A DNA stretch of 64,000 bases from NCBI RefSeq assembly GCF_000943545.1, contig NZ_JTHP01000006.1, forward strand, positions 1 to 64,000, in the 5' to 3' direction. How positions within the stretch are numbered: the first letter of the stretch is position 1; the number at the start of each line of letters is the position of its first letter. Of this stretch, positions 27,303 through 36,600 are shown in pieces. The position numbers were made by a program, and so were the translations under genes. Under the pieces are notes generated by a model that had not been told where the DNA came from, made no database searches, and saw only the letters and a program-made list of their open reading frames with translations. Source of the DNA: Paenibacillus terrae. Lineage in GTDB: Bacteria; Bacillota; Bacilli; Paenibacillales; Paenibacillaceae.

Positions 27303-28670
27303 TTAGGCGCTGGTGTCCGCCTTGACCACAATGCGTCCACCTTCTACTTTGGATACGATAATGGGCATATCCGTAGCGATAAACTCGCCGTTCGTCACGA
27401 CGTCCACACGTTCGTCAGCGATAAGCACGGTTCCTGCTGGACGAAGCGGTGTCAGACTCACACCTCTTTGTCCCAATAGCAATTCCCGATTCACTACCGA
27501 AGAAAAGCCTTGGTCAGCCGTCAAGCTTTCTTTAAGTATAAAACGGTTCCATATTCCCCGATCCTTGAAAGCAATCCCTATGATCGCCACCACAGCAACG
27601 GCAGCAGCAAAGGCTATACCCAATGATATAAAAGCATGCTGCATGTTGTAGGCCGCGCGAACAACTCCGGCGACAAGACTGATGGAACCCAAAATACCCA
27701 AAATGCCAAAGCTTGGAATGAACATTTCAAGTATAAGCAAAGCCAGACCGATGATAAACAACAGCCACGTCTCGGAGCCTGCAAAGCCAGCAATATAATT
27801 GCCGAAAAAGTACAAACCAAATCCGAGCACACCTAAAATTCCCGGCACTCCAAAGCCCGGTACGAGTAGTTCAATGACAACACCTGCGATACCGATAAAT
27901 AAAAGCAATGTCTGTACAATCGGGTTGGTCAATATCTCGGCTGCTTTTTCAGCCCATGTTCGCTCCACGTGAAATACATCATCCGTGCTATAGCCCATCC
28001 ACTGGATAACTTCTTGTTCTGAAGATGCGATGTGATCCGCATAGCCCAGTTTAAGCGCTTCCTCGCTGGTTAAAGAAATGATCTGTCCTTTTTCTTTATT
28101 AAAGTTCAGCTCCGGTATAGCTACAGCAATTTTGGAGTCTACCATACCTCTCGCAATATCCGGGTTACGTCCGCCGGATTCTGCAGCAGATGCCATGCTG
28201 CTCTTCCACCAAGCCACCGTTTTTGGGTCAGTGATAGCTTGCCCTTTGCCGTCCACCAGTGCTGCTGCTCCAATGATGCTGCCCGGCTTCATAACAATTT
28301 TGTTTGCGCTTAACGCAATATAGCTCCCCGCAGAGGCCGCTTCGCCTCTTACATAGGCAACCGTCGGAATCGTACTGTCCTTAATCAGCTTGCCCAGCTT
28401 TTCCGCCGTATCTACACGTCCGCCTGGCGTATTAACATCCAGCACAATGAGGCCCGCTTTGGACTCCGCCGCTTCTGCAAAGCCGCGTTCCATAAAGCTG
28501 CCCAGTCCCTGTTCAATTTCCTGATCCACCGGTATAACGAACACAGCACCGCCTTTCACAGCGGCCGCCGCTGATCCCGAGTGAAATAATGGCAACAGCA
28601 AAACAGATATCATGATCCACATGCTCCAAAAGATCATTTTGCGGCTGGAGTGGTGATGTTCTCTATGCAT
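27303..28670 (-). CDS. NfeD-like membrane serine protease (YqeZ type)
   Basis: A long NfeD homologue of 455 residues. A signal/anchor helix (about 15-38) is followed by a ClpP/SppA-like serine protease domain with EAASAGSYIAL (catalytic Ser near 113) and the conserved NTPGGRVDTAEKLG block. Then come four to five membrane helices (about 245-370) and a C-terminal OB-fold NfeD domain (LLGQRGVSLTPLRPAGTVLI). It partners with FloA. I prefer ATG 28670 (GGGGGAG upstream) to an in-frame start at 28712. Confidence 0.92.
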   Translation of the reverse strand: MHREHHHSSRKMIFWSMWIMISVLLLPLFHSGSAAAAVKGGAVFVIPVDQEIEQGLGSFMERGFAEAAESKAGLIVLDVNTPGGRVDTAEKLGKLIKDSTIPTVAYVRGEAASAGSYIALSANKIVMKPGSIIGAAALVDGKGQAITDPKTVAWWKSSMASAAESGGRNPDIARGMVDSKIAVAIPELNFNKEKGQIISLTSEEALKLGYADHIASSEQEVIQWMGYSTDDVFHVERTWAEKAAEILTNPIVQTLLLFIGIAGVVIELLVPGFGVPGILGVLGFGLYFFGNYIAGFAGSETWLLFIIGLALLILEMFIPSFGILGILGSISLVAGVVRAAYNMQHAFISLGIAFAAAVAVVAIIGIAFKDRGIWNRFILKESLTADQGFSSVVNRELLLGQRGVSLTPLRPAGTVLIADERVDVVTNGEFIATDMPIIVSKVEGGRIVVKADTSA

Positions 28671-28900
28671 TACTCTCCCCCCTTTCGATCTTTCTATGTT
28701 ATAGCATATCAAATTTTGTCAGGTAAACCATACAATTTTCAGGATTTATTGTGAAATTCTTGAGTATGCTGCTATCCTGATGGCTGTCATGTACTTTACG
28801 CACCCGATGGACATCACGTTTCAAATGATTATAGATAACGCTTACAAAAAAAGTTCTCCTTATACTAACAGCCTATGACAAAGAAGGCAGATACAGAAAT

Positions 28901-28926
28901 AACACCCTCTGTAAACAGAGGGTGTT
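28901..28926. terminator. Terminator hairpin after yqeY
   Basis: AACACCCTCTG pairs perfectly with CAGAGGGTGTT around TAAA. It lies about 25 bp past the yqeY stop. The minus-strand T-tract is interrupted (TTATTT). The remaining 28671-28949 gap shows no gene. Confidence 0.75.
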
Positions 28927-28949
28927 GCGCTTTCCTGTTTGTCGCAGGT

Positions 28950-29393
28950 TTATTGCAGAAATTGCTGAACCGCTTGGTTCACGAGCTTACCGTCAGCGCG
29001 GCCTTTTACCTTAGGCATCAAGGCCGTCATTACTTTCCCCATCTCGGCTTTCGAAGAAGCACCGGTTTCCTGGATGGTCTGCTGTACAATAACTTTAATT
29101 TCTTCTTCAGAAAGTTGTTCGGGAAGGTACTGAGCGATGATCTCTATTTCTGCTTTAGCGCTTGTCGCAAGTTCATCACGACCGGCTTTTTCAAATTCAT
29201 GGAGGGCATCTTTTCGCTGTTTGATCTCACGACTCAGAATATCAAGCACTTCGTTGTCGTCCAAATCCCGTTTCAAATCTATTTCAAGATTTTTAATCGT
29301 AGAACGAACCATTCGAATGGTGGAGAGTTTGAACTTGTCCTTACTCTTCATTGCTTGCTTCATATCTTCGTTCAATCGTTCGCTCAAATTCAT
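28950..29393 (-). CDS. yqeY: GatB/YqeY domain-containing protein
   Basis: 147 residues consisting of the YqeY domain, homologous to the C-terminal tRNA-binding tail of GatB. LSERLNEDMKQAMKSKDK, STIRMVRSTIKNLEID and the C-terminal GKVMTALMPKVKGRADGKLVNQAV are all present. It may bind tRNA or help amidotransferase reactions, but no activity is proven. It lies 16 bp downstream of rpsU, a widely conserved pairing. Confidence 0.95.
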   Translation of the reverse strand: MNLSERLNEDMKQAMKSKDKFKLSTIRMVRSTIKNLEIDLKRDLDDNEVLDILSREIKQRKDALHEFEKAGRDELATSAKAEIEIIAQYLPEQLSEEEIKVIVQQTIQETGASSKAEMGKVMTALMPKVKGRADGKLVNQAVQQFLQ

Positions 29394-29409
29394 GATTGCT
29401 TAGATCCTC

Positions 29410-29583
29410 CTAGAACTTTCTCTTACGAGCAGCCTCGGACTTTTTCTTGCGCTTTACGCTTGGCTTTTCATAATGCTTGCGTTTCTTCACCTCAGCCAAT
29501 ACGCCATCCTTAGCAATGGAACGTTTAAAGCGACGAAGTGCAGCATCAATTGTCTCGTTTTTGCGAACTTTAGTTTCAGACAC
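29410..29583 (-). CDS. rpsU: 30S ribosomal protein S21
   Basis: 57 residues starting at GTG 29583 with GGAGGG upstream. It reads [20 protein letters not shown] and ends in the basic tail [12 protein letters not shown], a near match to Bacillus S21. A longer open frame to 29637 exists, but its first 18 residues are not part of S21. S21 lies near the anti-Shine-Dalgarno of 16S rRNA. It is co-transcribed with yqeY. Confidence 0.96.
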   Translation of the reverse strand: MSETKVRKNETIDAALRRFKRSIAKDGVLAEVKKRKHYEKPSVKRKKKSEAARKRKF

Positions 29584-29752
29584 CAGTTTTCCCTCCCTCC
29601 GACCAGACCGTCCAAGAGCAATAACACGGTTCATCAAATTTTATTATAGGTGAAACGGAAACCGGGTGTCAACCTATAAGAAAAAATGAATAAATAAAGG
29701 ATACATATTTCTCCATTCACGCCGTATTACTGAAAGACAAGCACTGTCATTT

Positions 29753-30112
29753 TTAAGAATGTGAGTCCGAAATACCCGTCAAGGCACCCAATGGGGCACC
29801 GCCCAACAGATGATAATGCAAATGTCCCACCGCTTGCCCGCTATCCGGACCGCAGTTGTTAATCAACCGATAACCGGATTCAGCGATACCCAGTTTTTTC
29901 GCCACCTCAACCGCAACACGATGAATCTCCGCAATCAGAGGAAGATCCTCTTCCGTCACAGCATTCATTGAAGGAATATATTTCTTCGGAATAATGAGCA
30001 CGTGTACTGGCGCCGCAGGCTGGATGTCATGAAATGCAAGCACATTGTCGGTTTCCAGCACTTTTTTGCTGGGGATCGTTCCATCCACAATTTTCAAAAA
30101 CAAATCGTCCAT
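29753..30112 (-). CDS. HIT family protein (Hint-type nucleotide phosphoramidase)
   Basis: 119 residues. The histidine triad is GHLHYHLLGG (His97, His99, His101), preceded by VLIIPKKYIPS and INNCGPDSGQAV, typical of the Hint branch. Such proteins hydrolyse adenosine phosphoramidates. It is a stand-alone gene with 115 bp to rpsU on one side and 160 bp to the MocR gene on the other. Confidence 0.93.
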   Translation of the reverse strand: MDDLFLKIVDGTIPSKKVLETDNVLAFHDIQPAAPVHVLIIPKKYIPSMNAVTEEDLPLIAEIHRVAVEVAKKLGIAESGYRLINNCGPDSGQAVGHLHYHLLGGAPLGALTGISDSHS

Positions 30113-30273
30113 TCAAAACCCTCCTTTGGCAGTGAGCCGACCATCAGGTTCGAAAGTGCAGAACCCATGCTCTCGGCATTCAAAGTTATGTATTTCCCAC
30201 AACCGAATTAAACATATACAGTTATGGTTTGTTATACCTATGTTTCTATATGTATCATAACGGAAAAAGGGGC

Positions 30274-31623
30274 TTAATACCAGTTCCCTCTTCCCGCTTC
30301 TTCTATAATAGCTTTTACCCCTTCATCTATTTGATCCGGCTGAGCACGCGAAATACTGATGCGTAAAAACTTTTCGTGTTCCTTATAATCGGATAAGTAA
30401 AATCCTTTACCGGATACCACAAGCACCTTCCTCGCGGCAAGACGCTGTACCAAACGCTCCATGTTCACCGTCCGGGGTAGCTTCAACTGCATATACACTC
30501 CCGAGCTTACAGCCGACACTTCAATCACTCCGTCCTGATTATATCGCTCTACTGCCTGGTTTAAAATGCGAATGCGTTCCGCATACAGGCTGCATATCGT
30601 GTGCTTGTGGCGTTCATACATTCCATTTTTAATATAAATATCGAGTGCGGCTTGAGATAAAATGGAGGTGTCGACGTATCTTTTGTATGCGCTGAACGTC
30701 TTTAACAGGATTTCCGGCAAAACCACCACGCCTAAGCGCAAGCCTGGGAAAATGATTTTCGAGAAGCTTTTTAAATAAATAACATGGTCTGTCTGATCGT
30801 ACGCATATATAGGATCAAACAGGTGGTCGATCCCCAAATCAGCCATGTAATCATCCTCCACGATGAACACATCGTATTTGGCAGCTAATGCGGCTATAGC
30901 CTTGCGTTCCTCTGTGTTGTAGGAGGTCCCCAGTGGATTATGATATCTTGACATGGTATAAAAAAACTTGATGGTCCCGTTCTTAAATTGGTTCTCCAAT
31001 TCCTGCAAATCCATACCTGCCGCTGTTCTGGCGATGGTGCTGACGGGTATACTCTCTCCCTCCAGTAAACGCAAATAAATATCGTAGCTCGGCTGCTCCA
31101 CCAAAACCGTCTTTTTGCCGTTTGGAAACGGCATTTTTGCAAGGATTTCCAACGCCTGCTGAACACCAGAAGTGACGATAATCCGCTCCATTTTTGCAAA
31201 TACCTGATTATCGGCCAAGTGAGAAACGAGCGTATGACGCAATGTCTCCAGTCCTTGCGAATCTCCGTAGGTAAACAGATGATATTTGTACGTATCAATG
31301 GCCTGATTCAGACAGTGCTGAAAGTCCAGATACGGAAATACGTTTAAATCCGGGGAGGCCGAAGCGAAATCAATCGAGGCCTGAATATGGCTACGGCTAT
31401 GACGCAAATCTCCGGAGTTCTCCACCACATAATATCCGCTCTGCGGAATGGAATAGATGACGTGTTTTTTTTCAAGTTCGGCGTATGCCCGCAAAATCGT
31501 GCTTTTGCTGCACCCGTACAACTCTGAAGCATCTCGGATAGAAGGCAGCTTCTGACCCGAGATGTATTGCCCCTCGCGGATTTTAAGCTCTATATCCGAT
31601 AGAATCGAAATATATTTTTTCAC
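30274..31623 (-). CDS. MocR/PdxR-type regulator (GntR HTH + aminotransferase domain)
   Basis: 449 residues. The N-terminal winged helix of the GntR family (about 1-70: GQKLPSIRDASELYGCSKST) is fused to a fold-type I aminotransferase domain, with the PLP lysine at Lys289 (LKSFSKIIFPGLRLG). MocR proteins use PLP or PLP-adducts as effectors and control adjacent genes. Here the divergent neighbour is a DMT transporter, which is its probable target along with itself. The ligand is unknown. The start is ATG 31623, with AGGAGGATC upstream. Confidence 0.92.
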   Translation of the reverse strand: MKKYISILSDIELKIREGQYISGQKLPSIRDASELYGCSKSTILRAYAELEKKHVIYSIPQSGYYVVENSGDLRHSRSHIQASIDFASASPDLNVFPYLDFQHCLNQAIDTYKYHLFTYGDSQGLETLRHTLVSHLADNQVFAKMERIIVTSGVQQALEILAKMPFPNGKKTVLVEQPSYDIYLRLLEGESIPVSTIARTAAGMDLQELENQFKNGTIKFFYTMSRYHNPLGTSYNTEERKAIAALAAKYDVFIVEDDYMADLGIDHLFDPIYAYDQTDHVIYLKSFSKIIFPGLRLGVVVLPEILLKTFSAYKRYVDTSILSQAALDIYIKNGMYERHKHTICSLYAERIRILNQAVERYNQDGVIEVSAVSSGVYMQLKLPRTVNMERLVQRLAARKVLVVSGKGFYLSDYKEHEKFLRISISRAQPDQIDEGVKAIIEEAGRGNWY

Positions 31624-31718
31624 AATGATCCTCCTGCCTGTTTATTTCACTTCCTACTTCTTTATACGGTTGATATTAACATGCTTTATGGATAACAAGG
31701 ATGCCCCATTTTATAAAA

Positions 31719-31782
31719 TTGTACCGATACAGTTATGATAATTTGATATCCCACAGGCTCGTCCATTGTTGTACCTTTAGTT
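31719..31782. promoter_or_regulatory. Candidate MocR operator: direct repeats in the divergent intergenic region
   Basis: TTGTACCGATACAGTT (31719-31734) and TTGTACCTTTAGTT (31769-31782) are direct repeats whose starts are 50 bp apart, close to five helical turns. They lie between the MocR gene and the DMT transporter. MocR regulators are known to bind spaced direct repeats, so this is a plausible operator, but it is inferred only. Confidence 0.45.
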
Positions 31783-31840
31783 CATCGGAGAGGACGTTCG
31801 CAAACATGGTCCCGAAGCATGAAAGAGAGGTAGGCAACTT

Positions 31841-32788
31841 ATGGACACCCAAACAAAAGGATTAAAACTGGCTTATTTCTTTGCGGTGCTGAATGCTGCA
31901 ATTATTGGATTTTCGTTTTTATTTACTAAAATGGCACTGGTGCATGCCCATCCCATCGATACGCTGACTTATCGGTTTGCGGCTTCTTTTATAGTTCTGT
32001 CGATTCCGGTGGCCTTGGGGTGGATCAAGTTATCTTATCGGGGCAAACCCATATTTAAAGCGCTGCTGCTGGCTTTGATGTACCCGCTGGGATTTTTCAC
32101 ACTACAAGCATTTGGATTACAACACGCAACCTCCGCCGAGGGAGGTATTATGTATGCCTTCACACCCGTTGTAACGATGATCATTGCTTCACTATTTTTA
32201 AAAGAAACAACGACCCTTTTACAGAAGCTGTCGATCTTTTTATCTGTGTTCGGCGTTGTGTTCATCTTTATCATGAAAGGGAGCAGCTTTAACTTGTCCA
32301 ATTTGGGCGGGCTCTCCATGCTCTTCCTGACGTGTGTAGCTTTTGCCGGATACAGCGTTTTGGCACGCTCTCTGTCGAAGCATTTTAGTCCGGCGGAAAT
32401 CAGTTATTTTATGATGGGCATCGGGTTTATTACATTTTTGGTCGTATCGCTCACGAAACATATTCAAGGTGGAACGCTGAGCCAGTTTGTCGCATTGTCC
32501 GGCAACGGCACTTTCGTACTGTCCATTATATACCTTGGCGTGGTGGCCTCGCTTATCACTTCTCTGACTGCAAATTATGCTTTGTCCAAAATAGAGGCGT
32601 CGAAAATGAGCGTATTTACCAATCTGTCGACCATCGTGTCTATCGCAGCCGGGGCTTTGTTTATTGGCGAAGAAATAACAGTGTACCATCTGATTGGCTC
32701 GTTACTGATCATAGCCGGGGTGATCGGAACCAATTATTTAGGCCGGAAAAAGACAGTACCGCTTCGTGCAGACACGCTTAAGACGTAA
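31841..32788 (+). CDS. DMT superfamily transporter (EamA domains)
   Basis: 315 residues with ten predicted transmembrane helices in two EamA repeats. GFSFLFTKMALVHAHPID begins the first, and FAGYSVLARSLSKHFSP begins the second. Family members export amino acids or other metabolites. Divergence from a PLP-binding MocR regulator suggests the substrate may be linked to PLP or amino acids; that is inference. AGAGAGGTAGG precedes the ATG. A hairpin at 32916 may terminate it. Confidence 0.9.
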   Translation: MDTQTKGLKLAYFFAVLNAAIIGFSFLFTKMALVHAHPIDTLTYRFAASFIVLSIPVALGWIKLSYRGKPIFKALLLALMYPLGFFTLQAFGLQHATSAEGGIMYAFTPVVTMIIASLFLKETTTLLQKLSIFLSVFGVVFIFIMKGSSFNLSNLGGLSMLFLTCVAFAGYSVLARSLSKHFSPAEISYFMMGIGFITFLVVSLTKHIQGGTLSQFVALSGNGTFVLSIIYLGVVASLITSLTANYALSKIEASKMSVFTNLSTIVSIAAGALFIGEEITVYHLIGSLLIIAGVIGTNYLGRKKTVPLRADTLKT

Positions 32789-32892
32789 TCGCTCATAGAG
32801 AAGTGAGCTGGAAAAGAATGATTGTCGAGATAGCTGAGGGCATGTTATGAGGTAGGTGGCATGCTGAGATTAGATATGGAAAGCCATAGGTC

Positions 32893-32910
32893 AGGATTTT
32901 GCAAAATCCT
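32893..32910. repeat. Perfect 18-bp palindrome
   Basis: AGGATTTTGCAAAATCCT is a perfect palindrome. A near copy (AGGATTTATGCAAAATCCT) occurs at about 20797. It lies between the transporter stop and a terminator. Protein site, minor repeat or RNA hairpin cannot be told apart. Confidence 0.5.
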
Positions 32911-32915
32911 CAGGT

Positions 32916-32954
32916 AAAAAAAGAGGCTGTTTCTTCTTGGCGGAAGAAGCAGCC
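32916..32954. terminator. Terminator between the DMT transporter and the 33003 gene
   Basis: GGCTGTTTCTTC pairs with GAAGAAGCAGCC. On the minus strand it is followed by TCTTTTTTT, ideal for the minus-strand gene ending at 33003. The plus side has a weaker T-tract. Confidence 0.8.
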
Positions 32955-33002
32955 TTAAGTATGTCATGATGACCACACTATGGCGATTAAAAAGACAGGG
33001 GT

Positions 33003-33395
33003 TTAATAATAAGGGAGCAGGCTGATTGCGGTCAGCGCAGCAAGCGGCAGGATCAGACGGTTAAAGCGCCGACGTCCATATGGGAAACCATATCCGTAGC
33101 CTATGCCGGGTACCGGGGCTGGGTACGGATATGGCGGGTAGGATGCAAAGCCGCCATAAGCACGGGAACCGCAGCCGCAGTTGTTAGGCGGATAAGGGAG
33201 ATTTACGTTCTCTGCTTCACCCACGGGAACTGCCAAATATAATTTTTCATCATCCACATGCTCCACAATTCCATCATACATCGTTCCATCCTTCACCCAT
33301 ACGCATACGTAGCGGTGCATATGCTGTTGACATAGCGTTTTAGCATCCATTTTTTCTGGTGCAGTCCCTTTTTCGTTGGTCATGCTTTTTTCCAT
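33003..33395 (-). CDS. Small protein of unknown function, spore-coat-like composition
   Basis: 130 residues. The first half holds a compact beta-rich segment (HRYVCVWVKDGTMYDGIVEH ... LYLAVPVGE) resembling an Sm/SH3-like small barrel. The middle is rich in Pro, Tyr and Gly (YPPYPYPAPVPGIGYGYGFPYG) with CGCG, and the end is hydrophobic. Tyr/Gly/Pro-rich tails of this kind occur in spore coat and surface proteins, but I do not recognise a named family. TAGGAGG precedes the ATG. It appears to be a single-gene unit with its own terminator. Confidence 0.7.
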   Translation of the reverse strand: MEKSMTNEKGTAPEKMDAKTLCQQHMHRYVCVWVKDGTMYDGIVEHVDDEKLYLAVPVGEAENVNLPYPPNNCGCGSRAYGGFASYPPYPYPAPVPGIGYGYGFPYGRRRFNRLILPLAALTAISLLPYY

Positions 33396-33489
33396 GGTTG
33401 TTTCCTCCTAGGCTCTTGCATGTATACCGTATGTTATTCAAAAATGGGCTATGTGCTACATCAAATTGGGCGAATTCCGGCTTGCAAAC

Positions 33490-33581
33490 AAAAAAAGAAG
33501 CACCCCGGAGGCTCTTGGTAGAGCCCCTCTGAACGGACGTATGACGGGAAGTTTCCTTCCGCAGCATACGTCCGCCGGGGT
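33490..33581 (-). ncRNA. Three-way-junction RNA element / terminator after sbcC
   Basis: On the minus strand, closing helix P1 (ACCCCGG with CCGGGGT, 33575-33581 and 33502-33508) encloses two hairpins. P3 is CGGACGTATG with CATACGTCCG (33534-33574, with an inner GGAAG/CTTCC helix). P2 is GGCTC with GAGCC (33510-33525). P1 is followed by GCTTC and TTTTTTT. It lies 79 bp after the sbcC stop, so it can end the addB-addA-sbcD-sbcC transcript. The architecture is more elaborate than a simple terminator. I do not recognise it as a known riboswitch class. Confidence 0.65.
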
Positions 33582-33659
33582 ACTGTATGATTAACTTGTC
33601 GGCTTAGCTGTATTATAACAATACTTTGAAACTGTATCTGTGATCTGTATCACGTCGCT

Positions 33660-36600
33660 TCAAAATGTTTCCATAACCACGCGGGAGCCGCCTCCAGCCT
33701 GCTCTGCGGGAAGAACGACCAGCTTGCGCGGCAGACGGGCCCGCAGCTCGGGCACATGGCTGATCACGCCGACTGACAGTTGATCGTGATGCAGCTTTTC
33801 CAGCGAGGTGATCACCGTGTCCAGCAGTTCAGGGTCCAGCGTTCCAAAGCCTTCATCCAGAAAGAAAAATTGCAGCGGGTATTGGCCACGCAATTGAATC
33901 TGGGCCGACAGCGCGAGTGCGAGCGACAAGGAGGTCAGGAACGTTTCACCGCCGGATAAGGTCGATACTGGACGCTTGACCCCGCCGTTGGCATCGTCAC
34001 TAATAACAAAGCCACCGCTGGAGTCTACCTCTAGCGCATAACGCTGCTTGGTCAGAAAACGTAAACGGCGTGAAGCCGACTGACTGACCTGCATTAGCTG
34101 CTCCTCTGCAATGTATTCGACGAAGGCGTTGCCCCGGAAAACGGACTGGAGCTTGGACATCTTTTCTGCCTCGCTGCGCAAATGTGCGCGATTGGACTCC
34201 AGCTCCATCCAGCGGACATGCCGATGCTGCAAATCCTCCAAATCACGCTCAGCCTTGGCACGATTCTGGAGTGCCTCTTCGTCGCGTGCACGGCAATCAC
34301 GCAATTGCGTGGCGGCCGTTGCCCACTGTTCCTCGGTCACTGTTGCTCCATCTAGCTGTTCTTCCACATGTTTTAAACGGGAGGACAGCTCCTTTTCACG
34401 TTCCCGGTGCAGACTCACTTCACGTTCATAACGTGCGGCTTCCTCCGGACCGAGACAGCATTCCACGACCTCTGCTTCCGTAGCAAAAGGGGAGGCTTCC
34501 AAACGATTACTCCAGCGGGACTCCGATACCTGCCGTCTTTCTTCTGCCGAATCGGATGCCTGCCGGGCAATCAGCGAAGCATGAACGGCTTGCTGCTTGC
34601 GTTCCTCCGCTTCAGCGCGGCGGCGTGCGGCGGCTTCGGCTCCGTTTCTCAGCCCTTGAAGGCGCGAGTTCGCTTCTTCCAGCAAGGAAGCCGCAGGGTC
34701 TTCTCCAACCCACTTGCGAAGCTGGACCATTTTTTCGCGCAGCGAGTCATCTTTATTCTGGAGTCCGGTACGCCGGGCAATAATGATCTTGTCTTCCTCG
34801 ATGATGCTCTGCTGGATCTGCTGAACACGCACCGCCTTCTCTTCGAGGAAGGTCACGCTCGTCTCCAGCCGGGACCGCAGCTCTTCCGCACGCGTATCGC
34901 GCTCCTGCATGGCGCGATAACGCTCCGCGGCTTCGCCCGGCGCCACGTCCGGCAGCTGCGCCGCCCATTCGGCGCGCAATGCCCCGCTGCGCGTGGTGCA
35001 TGCCTCGCGCTTGCTCCGCGCCTGCGTCAGCGCTGCGACAGCCGCCTCTTGCTCGGCGGCTGCGCGAATACGCCGCTGCTGTCCGGCGGCGTCCGCCTCG
35101 CGTAACGCGTGCGCCTCTGCAGGCAGCGCACGCGCACGGGCGGCCAGCTCGGCGGCAGCCTGCTCCAGCGCCGCGCAGCGCTCCGCCCAGGCGGCTACAC
35201 CGCGCGGCGCGGCTGGCGCTGCGGTGGGCGCGGTCGGCTCGTCCGTGGCGGCCGCGCCGCTGGCGTCTGCAGCGGCGGGCTGCGCCAGCAGGCTGCGCTG
35301 CTCGTGCAGCTGCTGACGCAGCGTAAGGCGCAGCTCCTGCAAGCCTAGCCGCAGGCGGTGCAGCTCGTCCGGCGCGGCGGCATCCGCGCCGCGGGCCGCG
35401 GTGGCGGCGGGCGCGGGGTGGTGCAGCGAGCCGCACACCGCGCACGGCTCGCCCTCGCGCAGCTCGGTTGCGAGGTGCTGCGCAAGCCGGCCCAGCTCCT
35501 CGGCGCGCAGCTTATGGCGAAGCCGCTCCTCCTCGGCAGCCAGCGCGGACACATCGGCGGTGACCTCTGCCTCCAGCGTGAGCAGCGTCTCGATGCCCTC
35601 AGCAGCCTGTGCGGCAAGGGCGGAACGACGTCCCTCAGTCTCAAGTGTCTCCTGCTCCGTCAGCTTCAGGCGTTCGTCAGCCTGGGCAAGCCTTTTTTCC
35701 TGTGTGACACAATCCTGCTCTGCTTCGCGTAGCTGCTCATCCGCCGTCTCCAGTTGTTGCAGCCGTTGCACAGCCTCTTGAAGCATTCGCCGTTCATCTG
35801 CACGCACTTCATTTTGCTTCAATTCCTGTTGAAGCTCCTGCTGCCGCTTTGATCCTCGCGCCTGTAGCTCTTGTTCCTTAGCGAGTCCTTCGGCATATGT
35901 AGCAAGGGTTTGCTCACTCTGTGCAAGCTCTACCGCCAGACGGTCCCGTTCTGTCCGCAACGCTTCCGTATCACGCTCCAATTGCAGCGCCTGCTCCAGC
36001 TGGTCGATTCGGAGCAACAGCTTCGGTTCCTCTGCACCCAGAGCTTGCCGGGCCTGCTCGTCTGCTTGCACAGACACAACCGCAGCCTCCTGCGCCGATG
36101 TTGCCTGCACCGCTGCTGCTTCCGCCGCCTTCCGGCGCTTATCCGCTTCGGCAGCAGCTTCCTTCCAATCCGTCAGCGCAGGCAGCAAAGCCTCCGCTGC
36201 GGAGGCCTGACGGAGCTTACGCTCCAGCGAAGCAATGTTCGGCTCCCATGCCGCCAGTTGTTCCAGCTCGTTCGCCCGGAGGCTGCGCTCCATGACCAGC
36301 TCACGGATTTTGTTCAGCGCTTCCGTCTCGCGCGACACCCGTTCCAGCTCGTGGCGAGAGGCCTCTGCATGGGCAAAAGCCTCTTTGAGACGCTGCTCTG
36401 CCTGTTCAAGCGCTTCGGCACCCGCATCGCCCAACCCCTGCTGCTCCGCTTCCAACGCTTTTAGTGCAGCGTCATTGTCCTTCACACGGCGGCTCAGCTT
36501 CTGTGCGAGCTGGTCTCCGTACTTTTCCAAATGAAACAAACGCTGCAGCATCTGTCTCCGTTCACTGCCCTTTAAAGATAAAAATTCGGCAAACTTCCCC

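Noticed and set aside
34753..35445. Long Arg/Ala-rich minus-strand frame inside sbcC, and several plus-strand frames in the same place
   Set aside because: All are by-products of the GC-rich sbcC segment; the sbcC frame is continuous, with intact ATPase and hook motifs.
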